A stretch of 64,000 bases of DNA from Eucommia ulmoides (GCA_016647705.1 CM028333.1:25786243-25850242), one strand, 5' to 3'. Positions 24,064 through 36,992 are shown, counted from the first letter of the stretch. Translations and numbers: made by a program. Notes: generated by a model from the sequence alone, not told the origin.

Positions 24064-25247
24064 CCCCATCTCCTCCCCCTTGGCCGGTGACTCTCTTGCC
24101 CCCATGGCTTTTTGAGCCCCTTAGGCTATATATAAGGGTATAGTTAGGAATTTTAGAGGTGGAGCTCACATCCCGAAGTGGTGAAGACAGCGAATCGATC
24201 GTTGAGCGTTTTTAGTAGTTTATCTTCGGATGAGGCTAAGTTCTTCGATTGTTTTTCCTTATTTATTTATCTTAGGAGTATGTGAGCATGTTTAGCTTGT
24301 TATTTTCTTGTATATGCGGCTACGGCCTCGAGTTAAATATGGATTGTATTAGGGATTAACAATAAATTTATAAATACGTTGTTAGGATGATTTTGGTGTT
24401 TTGTTTGTGAGTGTTCTTCGTAGTTTGATTGTATTTATCGTATTGTTTGTTTATTATTCTTAGAATGATAAATGGAGAATACGGGGTTTTGACAAACCCT
24501 GGATTCGGATTAGGGTAAACAAACACCATGATTTTATAACCCGGTCGGGGTTTAAATCGTGGACAATCGATGACGTGGGGCTAGACACACGTGACCTAGG
24601 GTCGTTAAGACATTGAGGGGGACTTCTTCATTGACTCAAAGTTGTGTTATATCCCTCATCTTACACTTAGAAGAGGTGGTGAAGGAGAAGAGGTGGTGAA
24701 GGAGTTTTAGAATGGAGATTGTCGATAGGGTAAATACAACGAGACGATCCAATAACCCGGGAGGGAGTTGGATTGTGTGCAATCAATGACGCTGGGCTAG
24801 ACTCACGTGATCTAGGGTCGTTAAGACGTTGATGGGGATTTCTTTGTCGGCTCGAAGTCATGTATTCACCCGTCTTACACTCGGAAGAGGTGGCAGTGGA
24901 GTTTACATACCGAGGTTGTCAAATAGGTCGAACAACGTAAATGTAAGTAAATCGAGATCGAACACGTATTTGTAAACACGTTAATCCCTAGGCGATTCTT
25001 CACCCTAAAACATATTAGTATATTAGTGTAGTTAATTTGGGTTATATTAGTATTAGTTTAATTAATTAATTACATTTGTTTTTCGCCTAGATAAACTTAG
25101 GTCACGACAAACGCGGTATTCGATAGTAACGACACCAATCCCTATGGATACGATAACCCGATCTTAATGATCATACTATACTAAAACTTAGACCTCGTAT
25201 ACTTGCAAGTGTAAGTAGCGGCGTGTTTTTCCCGCGCTACCAAAAGG

Positions 25248-26287
25248 CAACGGCCATCTCAGAATCCAAAGATCTAAACAAATATTCCATTGATGAACTC
25301 ATTGGTAACTTGACCACTCATGAGCCGTCACTCAAAAGCTACGAAGAAGAAGGTAGAAACTAAAAGAAAATAATAGCCTTAAAATCTATTCATGATGATG
25401 ATGATGATGATGATGATAGCATCGGGAGCGAACCCGAAAGTGATATGGATATCTTGGCAAAACGATTCAATCGGTTCAACTGAAAATTCTTCAAAAAGAA
25501 GAAATTCAACAAAACTGACATAAGCAAAGTTGAATGCAATAAATCTCACAAGTTGGTTACTACAAAACCGAATGTCCTCAACTCAAGAAGGATCACAAAA
25601 TCCAAAGAAACATCATTACAAAATCAAGAAGAGAGATTTCAAAGGAACTTGGGATGACACCGACTCAAGTGACTCGAAAAGTGAAAGTAGTGGTGAGGAG
25701 GCCAACTTACTTGCACTCATGGCAAAAGAAGATGAGGTAACTCCTACTTCTAAAACTTGTTCATTAGATGAATATGATGAGTTACTTGATGCATATGAAG
25801 AATTAAAAGATCAGCTTAAAAATTATTTTTCAAAAATGATAAATCTTAACAAAACAGTAGCTACTTTTTCAAAAGAATTGGAAGCAACAAAATCTGAAAT
25901 TATTTCTTTAAAACAAGAAAATGATTCTTTAAAGAAATATGATCTTGAAAAGAAAATAATTCTTTAAAAAATCAAGTTGATGATTTAACCAAAACAGTCC
26001 ACAAGTTTACTAAAGGTGAAAATAATTTTAAACTTCTCTTGGGAAGTTAAAAGGGTGTTTTCGATAAAGCTGGTTTGGATTTTCATCAACATAAGAAACA
26101 AAAGAAATTTCAGAAATTTTTCTCCAAAACCAAAATGTTTATAAAATTCTTTTATTGTAACAAAGTTGGTCACGTTATTGATGTTTGTAATGAAAGAAAA
26201 CTAAAAAATGCGAATATAAAGGTAAGAAAGATTTGTGTACCAAAGGGAACCTTGGTTCCAAAGACTAACCCTCCCGGACCCAAGTAA
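25248..26287 (+). pseudogene. C3 gag, part right of TG3
   Basis: It resumes with SKDLNKYSIDELIGNLTTHE. A GAT repeat encoding an aspartate run (25392-25417; shorter in C2) follows, then a helical lysine/glutamate region (25800-25960). A zinc knuckle (FYCNKVGHVIDVC, near 26145-26190) binds RNA. Fossil, broken. Confidence 0.85.
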
Positions 26288-26339
26288 AACGGGTACCATT
26301 TAGGTATCATTTGAGGTGCTCCTTGTAGGTTAGTTTTAA

Positions 26340-27640
26340 AGAAAACATAAGCAAGGACAAATGACTCCTAGATAGCGGTTGCTCATAGCACATGACAGGT
26401 GATAAAAATTAATTTACATCTTTGACACCTAAAGATGGCGGACATGTGACGTTTGGAAACAACTCTAAGGGTAAAATCATTGGTATTGGTAAAGTTGGTA
26501 AAAATGATTTTATCATTGAAAATATTTTACTTGTGGAAGGCTTAAAATATAATCTTCTAAGCATAAACCAACTATGTGATAACGGTTTTAAAGTAACATT
26601 TCTTGAAAATCAATGTGTCTTCAGAGAAGATGATGATCACAAAGTTTTATTTGTTGCATCATGTTTTGAAAATATTTATACATGTTCATTTGATGATTTA
26701 TCTTCTCAAAATGTTTCATGCCTAAATGCTTTAATCGAAAATAGTTGGTTATGGCATAGACATCTAGGACATGCTAGCATAGAACTTATTTTAAACATAT
26801 CTAAGAATAATCTTGTACGTGGATTACCGAATGCAAAATTTGTTAAGGATAAGATATGTGATGTATACCAACTTGGTAAATAAGTTAAAAGTTCTTTTAA
26901 GAAGAAGAAGTTTATTTCAACTACTAAACCATTAAAATTTTTGCATCTTGACTTATTCGGTCCTAATCCCGTTGCTAGCTTAGGTGGCAAACATTATGCA
27001 TTTGTGATTGTTGATGATTATTCTAGATATACATGGGTTCTACTACTTTCTAAGAAAAATGATGTTGCTTACGTGTTTGTTAAGTTTGGTAAGCGTGTTA
27101 AAAACGAGAAAGGTTTTAGCATCAACAATATCCGAAGCGATAAGGGAAGAGAATTCCGAAATGATGAGATTGAAAACTTTTGTGACGAATAAGGTTACAG
27201 ACACAATTTTTCAGCCCCTAGAACACCTCAACAAAATGGCGTTGTTGAGAGGAAAAATCGCTCTTCATAAGAAATGGCTCGGACTATGTTTAACGAGCAT
27301 TCTTCATCGCCGTACTTTTGGGCAGAAGCCGTAAGTACGGCATGTTACGTTTTGAACTGTGTTTCAATCCGTAGAGGTTTAAATAAAACTCCATATGAGT
27401 TATGGAATGGTAAAACCCCTATTATCTCCTATTTTAAAGTTTTCGGTTACAAATGTTTTATTCTTAATGATAAAGAAAATGTTTCAAAATTTGACGCTAA
27501 ATCCGATGAAGGTATTTTTCTTAGTTATTCAACTACTAGTAAAGCTTATAGAGTATATAACAAACGTACACTTGTAGTTGAAGAATCAACGCATGTTGTT
27601 TTTAAGGAATTTAACCCCTTTTCACCAAAAATGGATATAG
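26340..27640 (+). pseudogene. C3 protease and integrase region
   Basis: The protease trace with its aspartate-serine-glycine site is near 26365, followed by LTPKDGGHVTFGNNSKGKI. The integrase zinc-binding start is WLWHRHLGHASIELI (about 26745). The core shows DLFGPNP, HYAFVIVDDYSRYTWVLL and NIRSDKGREF. The tail shows KTPYELWNGKTPIISYFKVF. Standard copia order. Broken fossil. Confidence 0.88.
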
Positions 27641-27879
27641 ATGAAGAAAGTACAGATTTGATAGAAAAATCAACGGAAGAAGTTGAAAATGTCGATTCAA
27701 GGCCCGTTGATAATGACTCAATGGAAGTACAACCTTTCGAGAACACATTACCTAAGGCATGGAAAAAGGTTAACATTCATCTATCCGATCAAATCATTGG
27801 TGACATTGAGCGCGGGGTAAGTACTAGATCTTCGTTGAGAAACTATGTTAACAATTTTTCTTTCCTATCTCAAATTGAA

Positions 27880-28760
27880 CCTAAAAATGTTTTTGAAGCT
27901 ATTGACGATGAATCTTGGATTCTTGCAATGAAAGATGAGTTAAATCAATTTGATAGAAATAACGTTTGGTCTCTAGTACCAAGACCTAATGACCATCCCA
28001 TAATTGGAATAAAATGGGTTTTTCGAAATAAAAGGATGAGTCGGGTGTTGTTATTAGAAATAAAGCAAGATTGATAGCACAATGTTATAATCAAGAAGAA
28101 GGGATAGATTATGGTAAAACATATGCATCGGTAGCTAGATTAGAAGCTATACGTATGTTATTTGCTTTTGCTTGTACTAATGATTTCAAACGTTTTCAAA
28201 TGGATGTTAAAAAGCACATTTTTGAATGGTTTCATTTCCAAAGAAGTTTATATTGAACAACCTCGCGATTTTGAAGATGAAAAGTTTTCAAATCATGTTT
28301 TCAAACTATCTAAAGCACTTTATGGTCTCAGACAAGCTCCTAGAGCTTGGTATGAGAGGTTAAGTAGATTTCTCTTAGAAAAAGGTTTTAAACGTGGTTT
28401 AAGCGATATAACTTTATTTATTAAAGAAGCTAAAAATAATATCTTACTAGTACAATCTATGTTGACGATATCATTTTCGGAGCTACTAATGAGATCTTGT
28501 GCCAAAAGTTTGCTAAGCTTATGTAGGAAGAATTCGAGATGAGTATGATGGGAGAATTAACATTCTTTCTCGGATTACAAATTAAGCAATCAATAGATAA
28601 AATATTTATAAATCAAGCAAAGTATACAAAAGACTTAATCAAAAAATATGAAATGGAAAACTCGAAGGTATATAATACACCAATGAGTACTTCAATTAAA
28701 TTGGACGCCAATGAAAACAGTAAGAAAGTAAATGAGAAGGAATACTGAGGTATGATTAGT
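27880..28760 (+). pseudogene. C3 reverse transcriptase region
   Basis: MKDELNQFDRNNVWSLVPRP (about 27930) opens the RT domain. Decayed copies of the YAPVARLEAIR and FQMDVK blocks follow, then LYGLRQAPRAWYERLSRFLL (about 28320). MSMMGELTFFLGLQIKQS (from 28539) is the RT tail. RT copies element RNA to DNA. Broken fossil. Confidence 0.88.
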
Positions 28761-28904
28761 AGTCTCCTTTATCTTACGATAAGTAGACCGAATATTCTGT
28801 TTAACGCTTGTCTATGTGCTCGTTTTCAATCTTGTCCTAAGGAATCGCATTTAACCTTCGTTAAATGAATTTTTTGATATTTTCTTGGTACATGTGATTA
28901 AGGC

Positions 28905-29414
28905 TTGGGGTATCCTAAAAATGATTGTTTTGACATGCTTAGCTATTCCGACGCTAATTTTGCCGGTTGTAAAGTTGAGCGTAAAAGCACTAGTGGTACT
29001 TGTCATTTTCTAGGACACACATTGGTTTTTTGGTCAAGCAAGAAACAAAACTCGGTTGCATTATCCACGACCGAAGCCGAATATATCATGATTGGAAATT
29101 GTTGTGCACAAGTGTTATATATGAAACAACAATTAGGAGATTTCAGTATTGATGTTGGTTGTGTTCCAATCTTATGTGATAACGCTAGTGCCATTTGTTT
29201 GAGTAAGAATCCTACTCAACATTCACGAACTAAGCATATTGAAATAAGACACCACTTCATTCGTGACCACATTCAAAAGGGTGATATCACATTGGAATTC
29301 ATTGACACTAATAATCAACTAGCCGATATCTTTACTAAGCCTCTTGCGGAAGAACAATTTTCAAAAATATTACATAGCTTAGGTATGATGAAAAAAAAAG
29401 ATGCTTTGAAATGA
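28905..29414 (+). pseudogene. C3 RNase H domain
   Basis: An open stretch with DANFAGCKVERKSTSGTCHF, SSKKQNSVALSTTEAEYIM, LCDNASAICLSKNP and QLADIFTKPLAEEQF, which are the conserved copia RNase H blocks in order. This domain removes RNA from the RNA/DNA hybrid and is the best preserved piece of C3 pol. The element as a whole is a fossil. Confidence 0.9.
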
Positions 29415-29787
29415 TGAAATTTTCAAAATTTCTACTTGAGAGTAAATATGCTATAAATTTTCAAAAATTACTTCAATTTTGATTTAAAATATTTATAATG
29501 GTTTTCACTAGTACTTATATATATATTTGATGTGTTTAAAATGTTTTTAAAAGAATTTCAAAACCATGTTCTTCAAAATGATAAAAAATCTAATTTTGAT
29601 AGACTTGAATCCTTGAGGCAAAAACGAAATTTGGTTATGAGTAATATAGATCAATTCTATATGAATTAGGATTGATATATACTGCAAAAAACCATACAAA
29701 GGCTAAATATTGGCTAAATCCATCCAATTAGAGCATAAAATAAGAAATGGATCAAGCCGACTACCTGCTGAAAATGTTACAGCAAAA

Positions 29788-29822
29788 GTAGTCGACTACT
29801 TTCTGGATAAGTAATCGACTAC
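29788..29822 (+). promoter_or_regulatory. LTR-like site pair ahead of C3 third frame
   Basis: GTAGTCGACTAC (29788-29799) and GTAATCGACTAC (29811-29822) start 23 bp apart, exactly as in both LTRs. They lie 375 bp after RNase H and 215 bp before the third frame begins. It could be a second promoter element or an old duplication of U3 sequence; function is inferred. Confidence 0.45.
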
Positions 29823-30039
29823 TTATCCTGACGGGTGGAAGACAGATTGTTCGAATTTATTGTAAATCTTAATGGTTAGGGTTTGTTTTGTCTGAATTCT
29901 TTGCCTAGATAAACACCTTTTCTCACATCACTTCATTCTTATCCTTGAGAAGAGGCTAACCTTGATATATATCTTGAGAGTGTTTGAGAAATTTTCCAAA
30001 CCCTAGGTTGAATTCTTGTGTTCTTGAAAAGTTCTAGCA

Positions 30040-31239
30040 ATGGCACCAAGGAGATCAAGGAGAAATCAGGGAGAAGAGGCAACCCTGATTATTCTATTTA
30101 ACAACTATCATTTCTCACGTCCCGAACATGAAGAACAATTCCGCTCCGATTTCTCTCACCGTAAGGTAATCCCCGGTCATTCTGTTGATTTTGAATATCT
30201 TTCAAATCCCAATATTCATACTCGTACCTATTTGAATCATGCTGGTTGGGATTATTTTGTTCCTATTTCATCACCACTATATTCCGTTCTTGGTAATAGC
30301 CTTCTTGCTAATATATTTCACTTACCTATATGAGGTATTAAACCCAAGATCAATAACAATTGGTTGTCAAACCACTTGAATTTTAATCAATGGAATGTCT
30401 TGGCTACTCTTTATGGACCATATTTTTGTCCCAGTAATCGTAATTCCGTAGTCGATTTACTACTTGAATTTCGTTTGATTCACTCTATAATAAACTATTC
30501 CATTGTGCCTAGATCTAGAAGTAGGGCTCATATTACTTTCTTCGATCTTTTCCTTCTGAAGAGCTTTCTTGACAACACCAACATTGATCTTGCATTTGTC
30601 ATTGGAAAATATATGTTGGCTCAAAAGAACAAAAACAAAGGATCTTTGCCTTATGGAATCTCTATCACCGCCATATTCAATCATTTCCAAGTCCCACTCT
30701 AAAATGAAATTCCATCTTCTGTCATTACTCGTCATTAAATTTTTGACTCTTCAACCATGTTAAAAATGGTTTATTAATTTGTCAATGGTCGTTTTCAAAA
30801 ATAGAATAGACAAAATGATCACCAAGTCGTTGGTTTTGCACTCACAAATGTTCTGGTGGAACTATGGCATGCCGATGCTTATCAAGGAGGTGCTGAAAAT
30901 GTAGAACAAAAAGAAGAAGAAGAAGAGGGAGATGACGAAATAGAGGATGTACCATCTCAAACCGGTGGAACTTCGACTTTTGAAGTTGGAGAAGGTTCCA
31001 ATGCTCCGAACTTCAATTATAATGATCTAGTTACTCGTATGGACAACATGATCACAAGGTTTGAAGGAAGAATGAATGATATGACTAATCGTTTTGAAGG
31101 GAGAATGGATGACCTTTTAAACCGTTTTAACACCCATGCACATCATGTGGATGAGCGGTTTGATACCCTCATAGGATCCTTCACCCAGTTCACTAATAAT
31201 TTCTACACACACTATCCACCTCCACTACCTCAAGACTAG
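30040..31239 (+). pseudogene. C3 third frame in env position (plant transposon-protein domain)
   Basis: The first part starts MAPRRSRRNQGEEATL and shows VIPGHSVDFEYL and HAGWDYF. The middle (30364-30702) shows RLIHSIINYSIVPRSRSRAH and KGSLPYGISITAIFNHFQV. Together these match the domain known as putative plant transposon protein. The last part (30856-31239) is acidic, then has repeated NRFEGRMDDLLNRF-type heptads (coiled coil) and a proline-rich end. SIRE-type elements carry an env-like frame here. I see no signal peptide or clear membrane segment, so an envelope role is not supported by sequence. Fossil. Confidence 0.65.
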
Positions 31240-31549
31240 TTTTAAATTCCTTTTTGATGTGACAAAGGAGGAGAAAACTAGATTTGATGTTAGAAATTTG
31301 ATGTTAGAGATTTGATACTAGTTATGTTTGCATTTCTATTTAGTGTGATTTATGACTATGATTATGTATGGTTATTATGATTATGACTATGATTGTGTCA
31401 TTTATGGTTATTATGTTATAAACTACACTAACCTTGAGAGAATAAATATTTGAACTTTATTGATAAAATCAGTTCAAAACCAATCTCATTCTCAGGAGAA
31501 GATAGTTAAGTATTTATTGCTATTAAAATATCAAATGAGTTGTCATCAT

Positions 31550-31563
31550 AAAAAAGGGGGAGA
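31550..31563 (+). other. C3 polypurine tract
   Basis: AAAAAAGGGGGAGA directly before the 3' LTR, the plus-strand primer site typical of SIRE-like copia elements. Confidence 0.85.
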
Positions 31564-31564
31564 T

Positions 31565-33813
31565 TATTAGCCTAAGCAGTTTCAATCATAGGATTCCCGG
31601 ATGAAAGTGATTTTGACGATAACACACACATTTGGCGTTTTAAATGTACTAACAATAGTATTTGAACATAGAATAACCAAACACCATCAAAACATATCAT
31701 GAAAGCGAAATCAAGTCGAAAATGTATGATTTACATTAAAGCAATTTTTTATTTCAACAATACTCGCGGGATATTGAATTTAGAACTCTATAGGACACAC
31801 ACAAACCTTATGTGTTCGTAATTGTGATATATTGATCTTATCATGTCTAATATACTTATATATCACAATGTGAAGTATGCGTTTGATCATTACATGCTAT
31901 ATCGGAAAAAACACCTATTGATCATAATTATGCAAAATAAGAATTTATGTTCTTAAATATGATCATAAGGTATATTGAGTTTTTGAATCATCTAAACATC
32001 ATGATAATAATTGTTACATACGTTATAAAGTGTTTATAATGATAAACGATCATAAACCAAGATAAAAAAACCCAAAACGGATGAAAATGACATGCGTAGG
32101 AATTGCAACATAAGTAGTCGACTTCTTATGCTGGAAGTAGTCGACTATTTCCAAGCAGTATGTTTTCTCTCTCCTGCTCTGTTTTCAGCTTTGTGTTTTG
32201 GCGTCATATGCTTGTTCTAATTAATTATGATTATTCATATGCATTATAATGATTATATAACATGTTTCCATCATTTAATTTGATCAATACAATATTGAAT
32301 TAAAAAGAAATGGATCAAAACACCTTGAAACATTTTAGAACTCAAAATGCAGAATTTTGTCATGAACTCAAATTAGGATTTGCATATCAAATCTTGTTCG
32401 GAATGTTCAAATCATATTATGGGATGTTGGTTTAACATGTCTACGTGATATATTTATGATAAATTTATATATTCATCATTACATCTATGATAAATTGACA
32501 AATTGGCTCAAAGGGTATGAAAATTCTGTTTTCATCATGCTAAATGAATTCTAAGTGTTTAAACGCTTTAAATACTTCTGTGTGCTTAATTGGATTGTAT
32601 AAATGTATGATATACATTATACATTATTTATATAAATGATCCAATTTATAGTCATATAAATATACAAGTATAAAGATCTTGAATTTGTCAAGACAATCAA
32701 GTAGGAATACAAATATATCATTTTGACTTAGTGGTAGAGTAACTCAATTAATGCAAGCCCATACCTTTTCTTCCATAAATGTGAATGACATCTTATCTTA
32801 AACAAACTTGTTTCATATTTCAAACTTGAGAAGCCTTACATTTAATAATTCTTACCCAACTTTGAATAACTTTATCATATTTTTTCTACAATCATTATTA
32901 CCATTCATACTTAATTATATACATTGTATATGTGATATATGGCTGTAATTTTCCATTACCTCAAAAACATGAATGAACTATAGGTCGTTTACATTTAATT
33001 ATGCTATCTAGTATTAAATGAGGTTGGAAAAAGGAAAAATAATATTGACAAATCTGTAGAGATAATAGAGAAGAGCCTATGCAATTTGAATCTTGAAATT
33101 TGAAGAGGATTTTCAAACGGTCACTTAGCTCTAGAGTTCTTCAAATATGATATCCTCCTACATTCTCTACATCTGTATAAGGAGAGAAGATTGTTGGAGG
33201 AAATAAAGCTATCAAAGTATCAATCAAGTGAACTACAAAGATCAAAGAGATACTACCAAAGTCTTCCAAGCTAAAATCTATACAACAACACTTATACTCT
33301 TTCTTGATTCATATTTCTTGAGTGTTTGTTGTATTTGCTTCACACACATAGATTCTTGAGTTCTATATCTTGTGAGTGTTGAAGCTCCATTTTGTGAGAC
33401 GGTGAGATTTTCATTGTAAATCTTGAGTTAGGGTTTTACTCAAGAAGAGAGATTTCTGAGTGAAATATATTCACTCTAGATTGTAAAGACTTGAGATACG
33501 TACTTCTCAAGCGGTAACCAAAACGGTTTGTTCTTCACCCATAAGAAGATCAAAGATAGTGAAATCCTCGAAGGAGCTCGGGGGAGTGGACTAGGCAAAG
33601 GGTGTTTACCGAAGCTCTATAAAATACCGATGTCCATCTAACTCTACTATTTACATTTTCACATATATTTGTGTTTGTGATTATTACTCTTGTTTGAATA
33701 TCCGTTGTGCACTTAATCACATAAACACATTGTTTATATTGAGTAGATTTTAAATAACGAATTATTTGCCAAAGCCCAATTCACCCATCTCTTGGGTAAT
33801 TCTTGGGCCATCA
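31565..33813 (+). repeat. C3 3' LTR
   Basis: 2249 bp, TATTAGCCTAAGCAG to TTCTTGGGCCATCA. It carries the same paired sites at 32114 and 32137. The right end abuts C2 pol through the AATGT duplication. Confidence 0.92.
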
Positions 33814-33989
33814 AATGTCACCATTGATTTGATCGAATGGATGAATGTTGACATTTTTCCACGCCTTTGGTAACGTGTTTTCAGAAGGTTGTACTTCCAT
33901 TGATTCTTTATCAACGGGCCTCAAATCAGCGTTTTCAGCTTGTTCCATTGATTTTTCTACCAAATCTGAATTTTCTTCATCTATATCCT

Positions 33990-35335
33990 TTCTTTGAGAA
34001 AAGGGGTTAGATTCTTAAAAAATAACATGTATCGATTCTTCAACTACAAGTGTACGTTTGTTATATACTCTATAAGCTTTGCTATTAGTTGAATAACCAA
34101 GAAAAATACATTCATCAGATTTAACATCAAAGTTTGAAAGATTTTCTTTATCATTAAGAATAAAATATTTGCAACAGAAAACTTTAAAGTAAGATATAAT
34201 AGGAGTTTTACTATTCCATAACTCATATGGAGTTTTATTTAAACCTCTACGGATTGAAACACAGTTCAATACGTAACATGCCGTACTTATGGCTTCCTCT
34301 CAAAAGTATTGCAGTGAAGAATGCTTGTTTAACATAGTTCGAGCCATTTCTTCCAAAGAGCGATTTTTCCTCTCAATAACACCATTTTGTTGAGGTGTTC
34401 TAGGGGCTGAAAAATTGTGTTTGTAACCTTCTTCGTCACAAAAGTTTTCAATCTCATTATTTCTAAATTCTCTTCCTCTATTGCTTTGGATATTGTTAAT
34501 GCTAAAACCTTTCTCATTTTTAACATGCTTACAAAACTTAATAGACACGTAAGCAACATCATTTTTCTTAGCATGTAGTAGAACCCATGTATATCTAGAA
34601 TAATCATCAACAATCACAAATGCATAATGCTTATCACCCAAGCTAGTAATGGGATTAGGACTGAATAAGTCAAGATGCAAAAGTTCTAATGGTTTAGTAG
34701 TAGAAATAAACTTCTTCTTCTTAAAAGAACTTTTAACTTGTTTACCAAGTTGGCATGCATCACATATCTTATCTTTAACAAATTTAGCATTCGGTAATCG
34801 ACATACAATATTATTCTTAGATAAGTTCAAAATAAGTTCCATGCTAGCATATCCTAAACATCTATGCCACAACCAACTATTTTCGGTCAATGCATTTAGG
34901 CATGAAATATTTTGAGAAGATAAATAATTAAATGAACATGTATAAATATTTTCAAAACGTGATGCAACAAATAAAACTTTGTGATCATCATATTCTTTGA
35001 CGACACATTGATTTTCAAGAAACGTTACTTTAAAACTGTTATCACATAGTTGTATCTTATGCTTAGAAGATTATATTTTAAACCTTCAACAAGTAAAACA
35101 TTTTCAATAATAAAATCATTTTTACCAACTTTACCAATACCAATGATTTTACCCTTATAGTTGTCTACAAACGTCACATGTCCGCCATCTTTAGGTGTCA
35201 AAGATGTAAATTGATTTTTATCGTCCGTCATGTGTCGTGAGTAACCACTATCTAGGAGTCATTTTTCCTTGCTTATATTCGCTTCAAAACTAACTTGCAA
35301 GGAGTACCTCAAGTGATTCCTAAACGATACCCTTT
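33990..35335 (-). pseudogene. C2 protease and integrase region
   Basis: At 35231-35025 lies LTPKDGGHVTFVDNYKGKI, the copia protease/gag-pre-integrase junction. At 34890-34300 lie the zinc-binding start WLWHRCLGYASMELI and the integrase core with HYAFVIVDDYSRYTWV and APRTPQQNGVIERKNRSLEE. At 34269-34015 is the post-core KTPYELWNSKTPIISYFKVF block. The integrase joins element cDNA to chromosomal DNA. Broken fossil; interrupted downstream by C3. Confidence 0.85.
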
Positions 35336-36938
35336 TTACTTGGGTCCAAGAGTGTTAGTCTTTAGAACCAAAATTCCCTTTGGTACCCAAATCTTTCTTA
35401 CCTTTATATTAGCATTTTTTAATTTTATTTCATTACAAACATCAATAGCGTGACCAACTTTGTTACAATAAAAATATTTTATAAATATTTTTGTCTTTGA
35501 GAAAAATTTCTGAATTTTTTTTTGTTTCTTATGTTGATGGAAACCCAAACTGGCTTTACCAAAAACATCATTTTGACTTCCCAAGAGATCTTTAAAGTTA
35601 TTTTCACCTTTAGTGAACTTGTGGACTGTTTTGGTTAAATCATCAACTTGATTTTTCAAAGAAATATTTTTCTTTTCAAGATCACATTCATTTAAAGAAT
35701 CATTTTCTTGTTCTAAAGATACAATTTCAGATTTTTGTTGTTTCCAAATCTTTTGAAAGCGTAGCTATTGTTTTGTTAAGAGTTATCATTTTTGAAAAAC
35801 AATTTTTAAGCTTATCTTTTAATTATTCATATGTATCAAGTAATTCATCATATTCATTTAATGAACAAGTTTTAGAAGTAGAAGTTATCTCATCTTCTTT
35901 CGCCATGAGTGCAAGTAAGTTGACCTTCTCGCCACTATTTTCACTTTTCGAGTCACTTGTGTTGGTGTCATCCCAAGTTTCCTTGAAAGCTCTCTTCTTG
36001 CTTTTGTAATCATGTTTCTTTGGCTTTTTGTGATCCTCCTTGAGTTGAGGACATTCGGTTTTGTAGTAAGTGATCTTGTGACATTTATAACATTCAACTT
36101 TACTTGTGTCGGTTTTGTTGAATTTTTTCTTTTTGAAGAGTCTCCGGTTGAGCCAATTGATTCATCTCGCTAAGATAGTCATTTCTCTTTCGGGTTCACT
36201 CCTGATGCTTTCATCATCATCATCATGAATAGCTTTTAAGGCTATTCCCTTCTTTCGGTTTCTACCTTCTTCTTCGTAGCTTTTGAGTGACGGCTCATGA
36301 GTGGTCAAGTTACCAATGAGTTCATCAATTGAATATTTGTTTAGATCTTTGGATTCCGAGATGGTCGTAGCCTTTGGTTCCTACGCCTTAAGAAGATCTC
36401 TAAGGATATTTTGTACTCGGTCGGGCATTGAGTATGTCTTTTCGAGTGCGTTCAAGCTATTACAAATATTTGTAAAGCGAGTATACATATCTATGATCGA
36501 TTCTCCATCCTCCGTCTTGAATAGTATGTATTGGTGCACAAGAATGTCGATCTTGGATTTCTTGACTTGATTTATACCCTCACGAGTAACCATAAGAGTA
36601 TCCCAAATCTCCTTAGCCGATGAGCATCCGGAAATCCTATTATATTCATGAACATCTAAACCACAATAAAGAAGGTTAATAGCTTGGGCATTTATAGAGA
36701 TTAACTTGGTGTCCCTATCATCAAATTCCAATTCTACCTTAAGTGTAGTAGATCCATTAAGATTAGTTTTGATAGGAATATGTGGAACATTTTTAATAAC
36801 TTTACAAGCTTCATAATTTGTAGTTTATAAAGAACCTGTCATTCTAGCCTTCCAAAACACATAATTGTTACCATTAAACAAAGAAGGTTTATGCATGGAT
36901 TGACCTTCGGGAAGAGTAGTTGCAACGAAATTTGCCAT
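35336..36938 (-). pseudogene. C2 gag
   Basis: It starts MANFVATTLPEGQS at 36938, like C3. The first part carries the UBN2-type gag domain (HEYNRISGCSSAKEIWDTLM near 36650). An acidic aspartate run follows near 36220, then a lysine/glutamate coiled coil. A zinc knuckle (YCNKVGHAIDVC) lies near 35450. Gag forms the particle and binds RNA. Fossil with several breaks. Confidence 0.8.
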
Positions 36939-36978
36939 GATCGATTTGCTAAGATTTTAAGCCTATTAAGAAAGTGTA

Positions 36979-36990
36979 ACTTTGATACTA
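36979..36990 (-). other. C2 primer-binding site
   Basis: The minus strand reads TAGTATCAAAGT two bases after the LTR, a worn form of the Met-tRNA site TGGTATCAGAGC. Confidence 0.6.
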
Positions 36991-36992
36991 AT

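Larger units (their letters stand above)
23499..25242 (+). mobile_element. TG3: solo LTR of the gag-only family inside C3 gag
   Basis: 1744 bp, TGATAGGTGTG to CGCGCTACCA, with identical flanking AAAGG (23494-23498 and 25243-25247). C3 gag continues on either side. No primer site or gag is inside. It carries a palindrome cluster (23742-23995), TATAAATA at 24056-24063 and two copies of the 200-bp module (24512-24925). It is the innermost layer of the nest and so among the youngest insertions. Confidence 0.9.
20611..33813 (+). mobile_element. C3: SIRE-like Ty1/copia element with third (env-position) frame
   Basis: LTRs at 20611-22877 and 31565-33813, TSD AATGT (20606-20610, 33814-33818), inserted in the pol of C2 in opposite orientation. 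Order: gag, protease, integrase, RT, RNase H, third frame, purine tract, LTR. Own length is about 11.5 kb without TG3. Large LTRs, an AAAAAAGGGGGAGA purine tract and an extra frame after pol fit the SIRE/Maximus lineage. LTRs are about 93% alike over most of the length compared, with a nearly identical central block. Coding regions are broken in many places. Confidence 0.9.

Noticed and set aside
32730-32770. tRNA-like stretch (TTAGTGGTAGAGTAACTC)
   Set aside because: Resembles a tRNA D-arm motif only; no matching acceptor or anticodon arms, and it is ordinary C3 LTR sequence also present at 21780.
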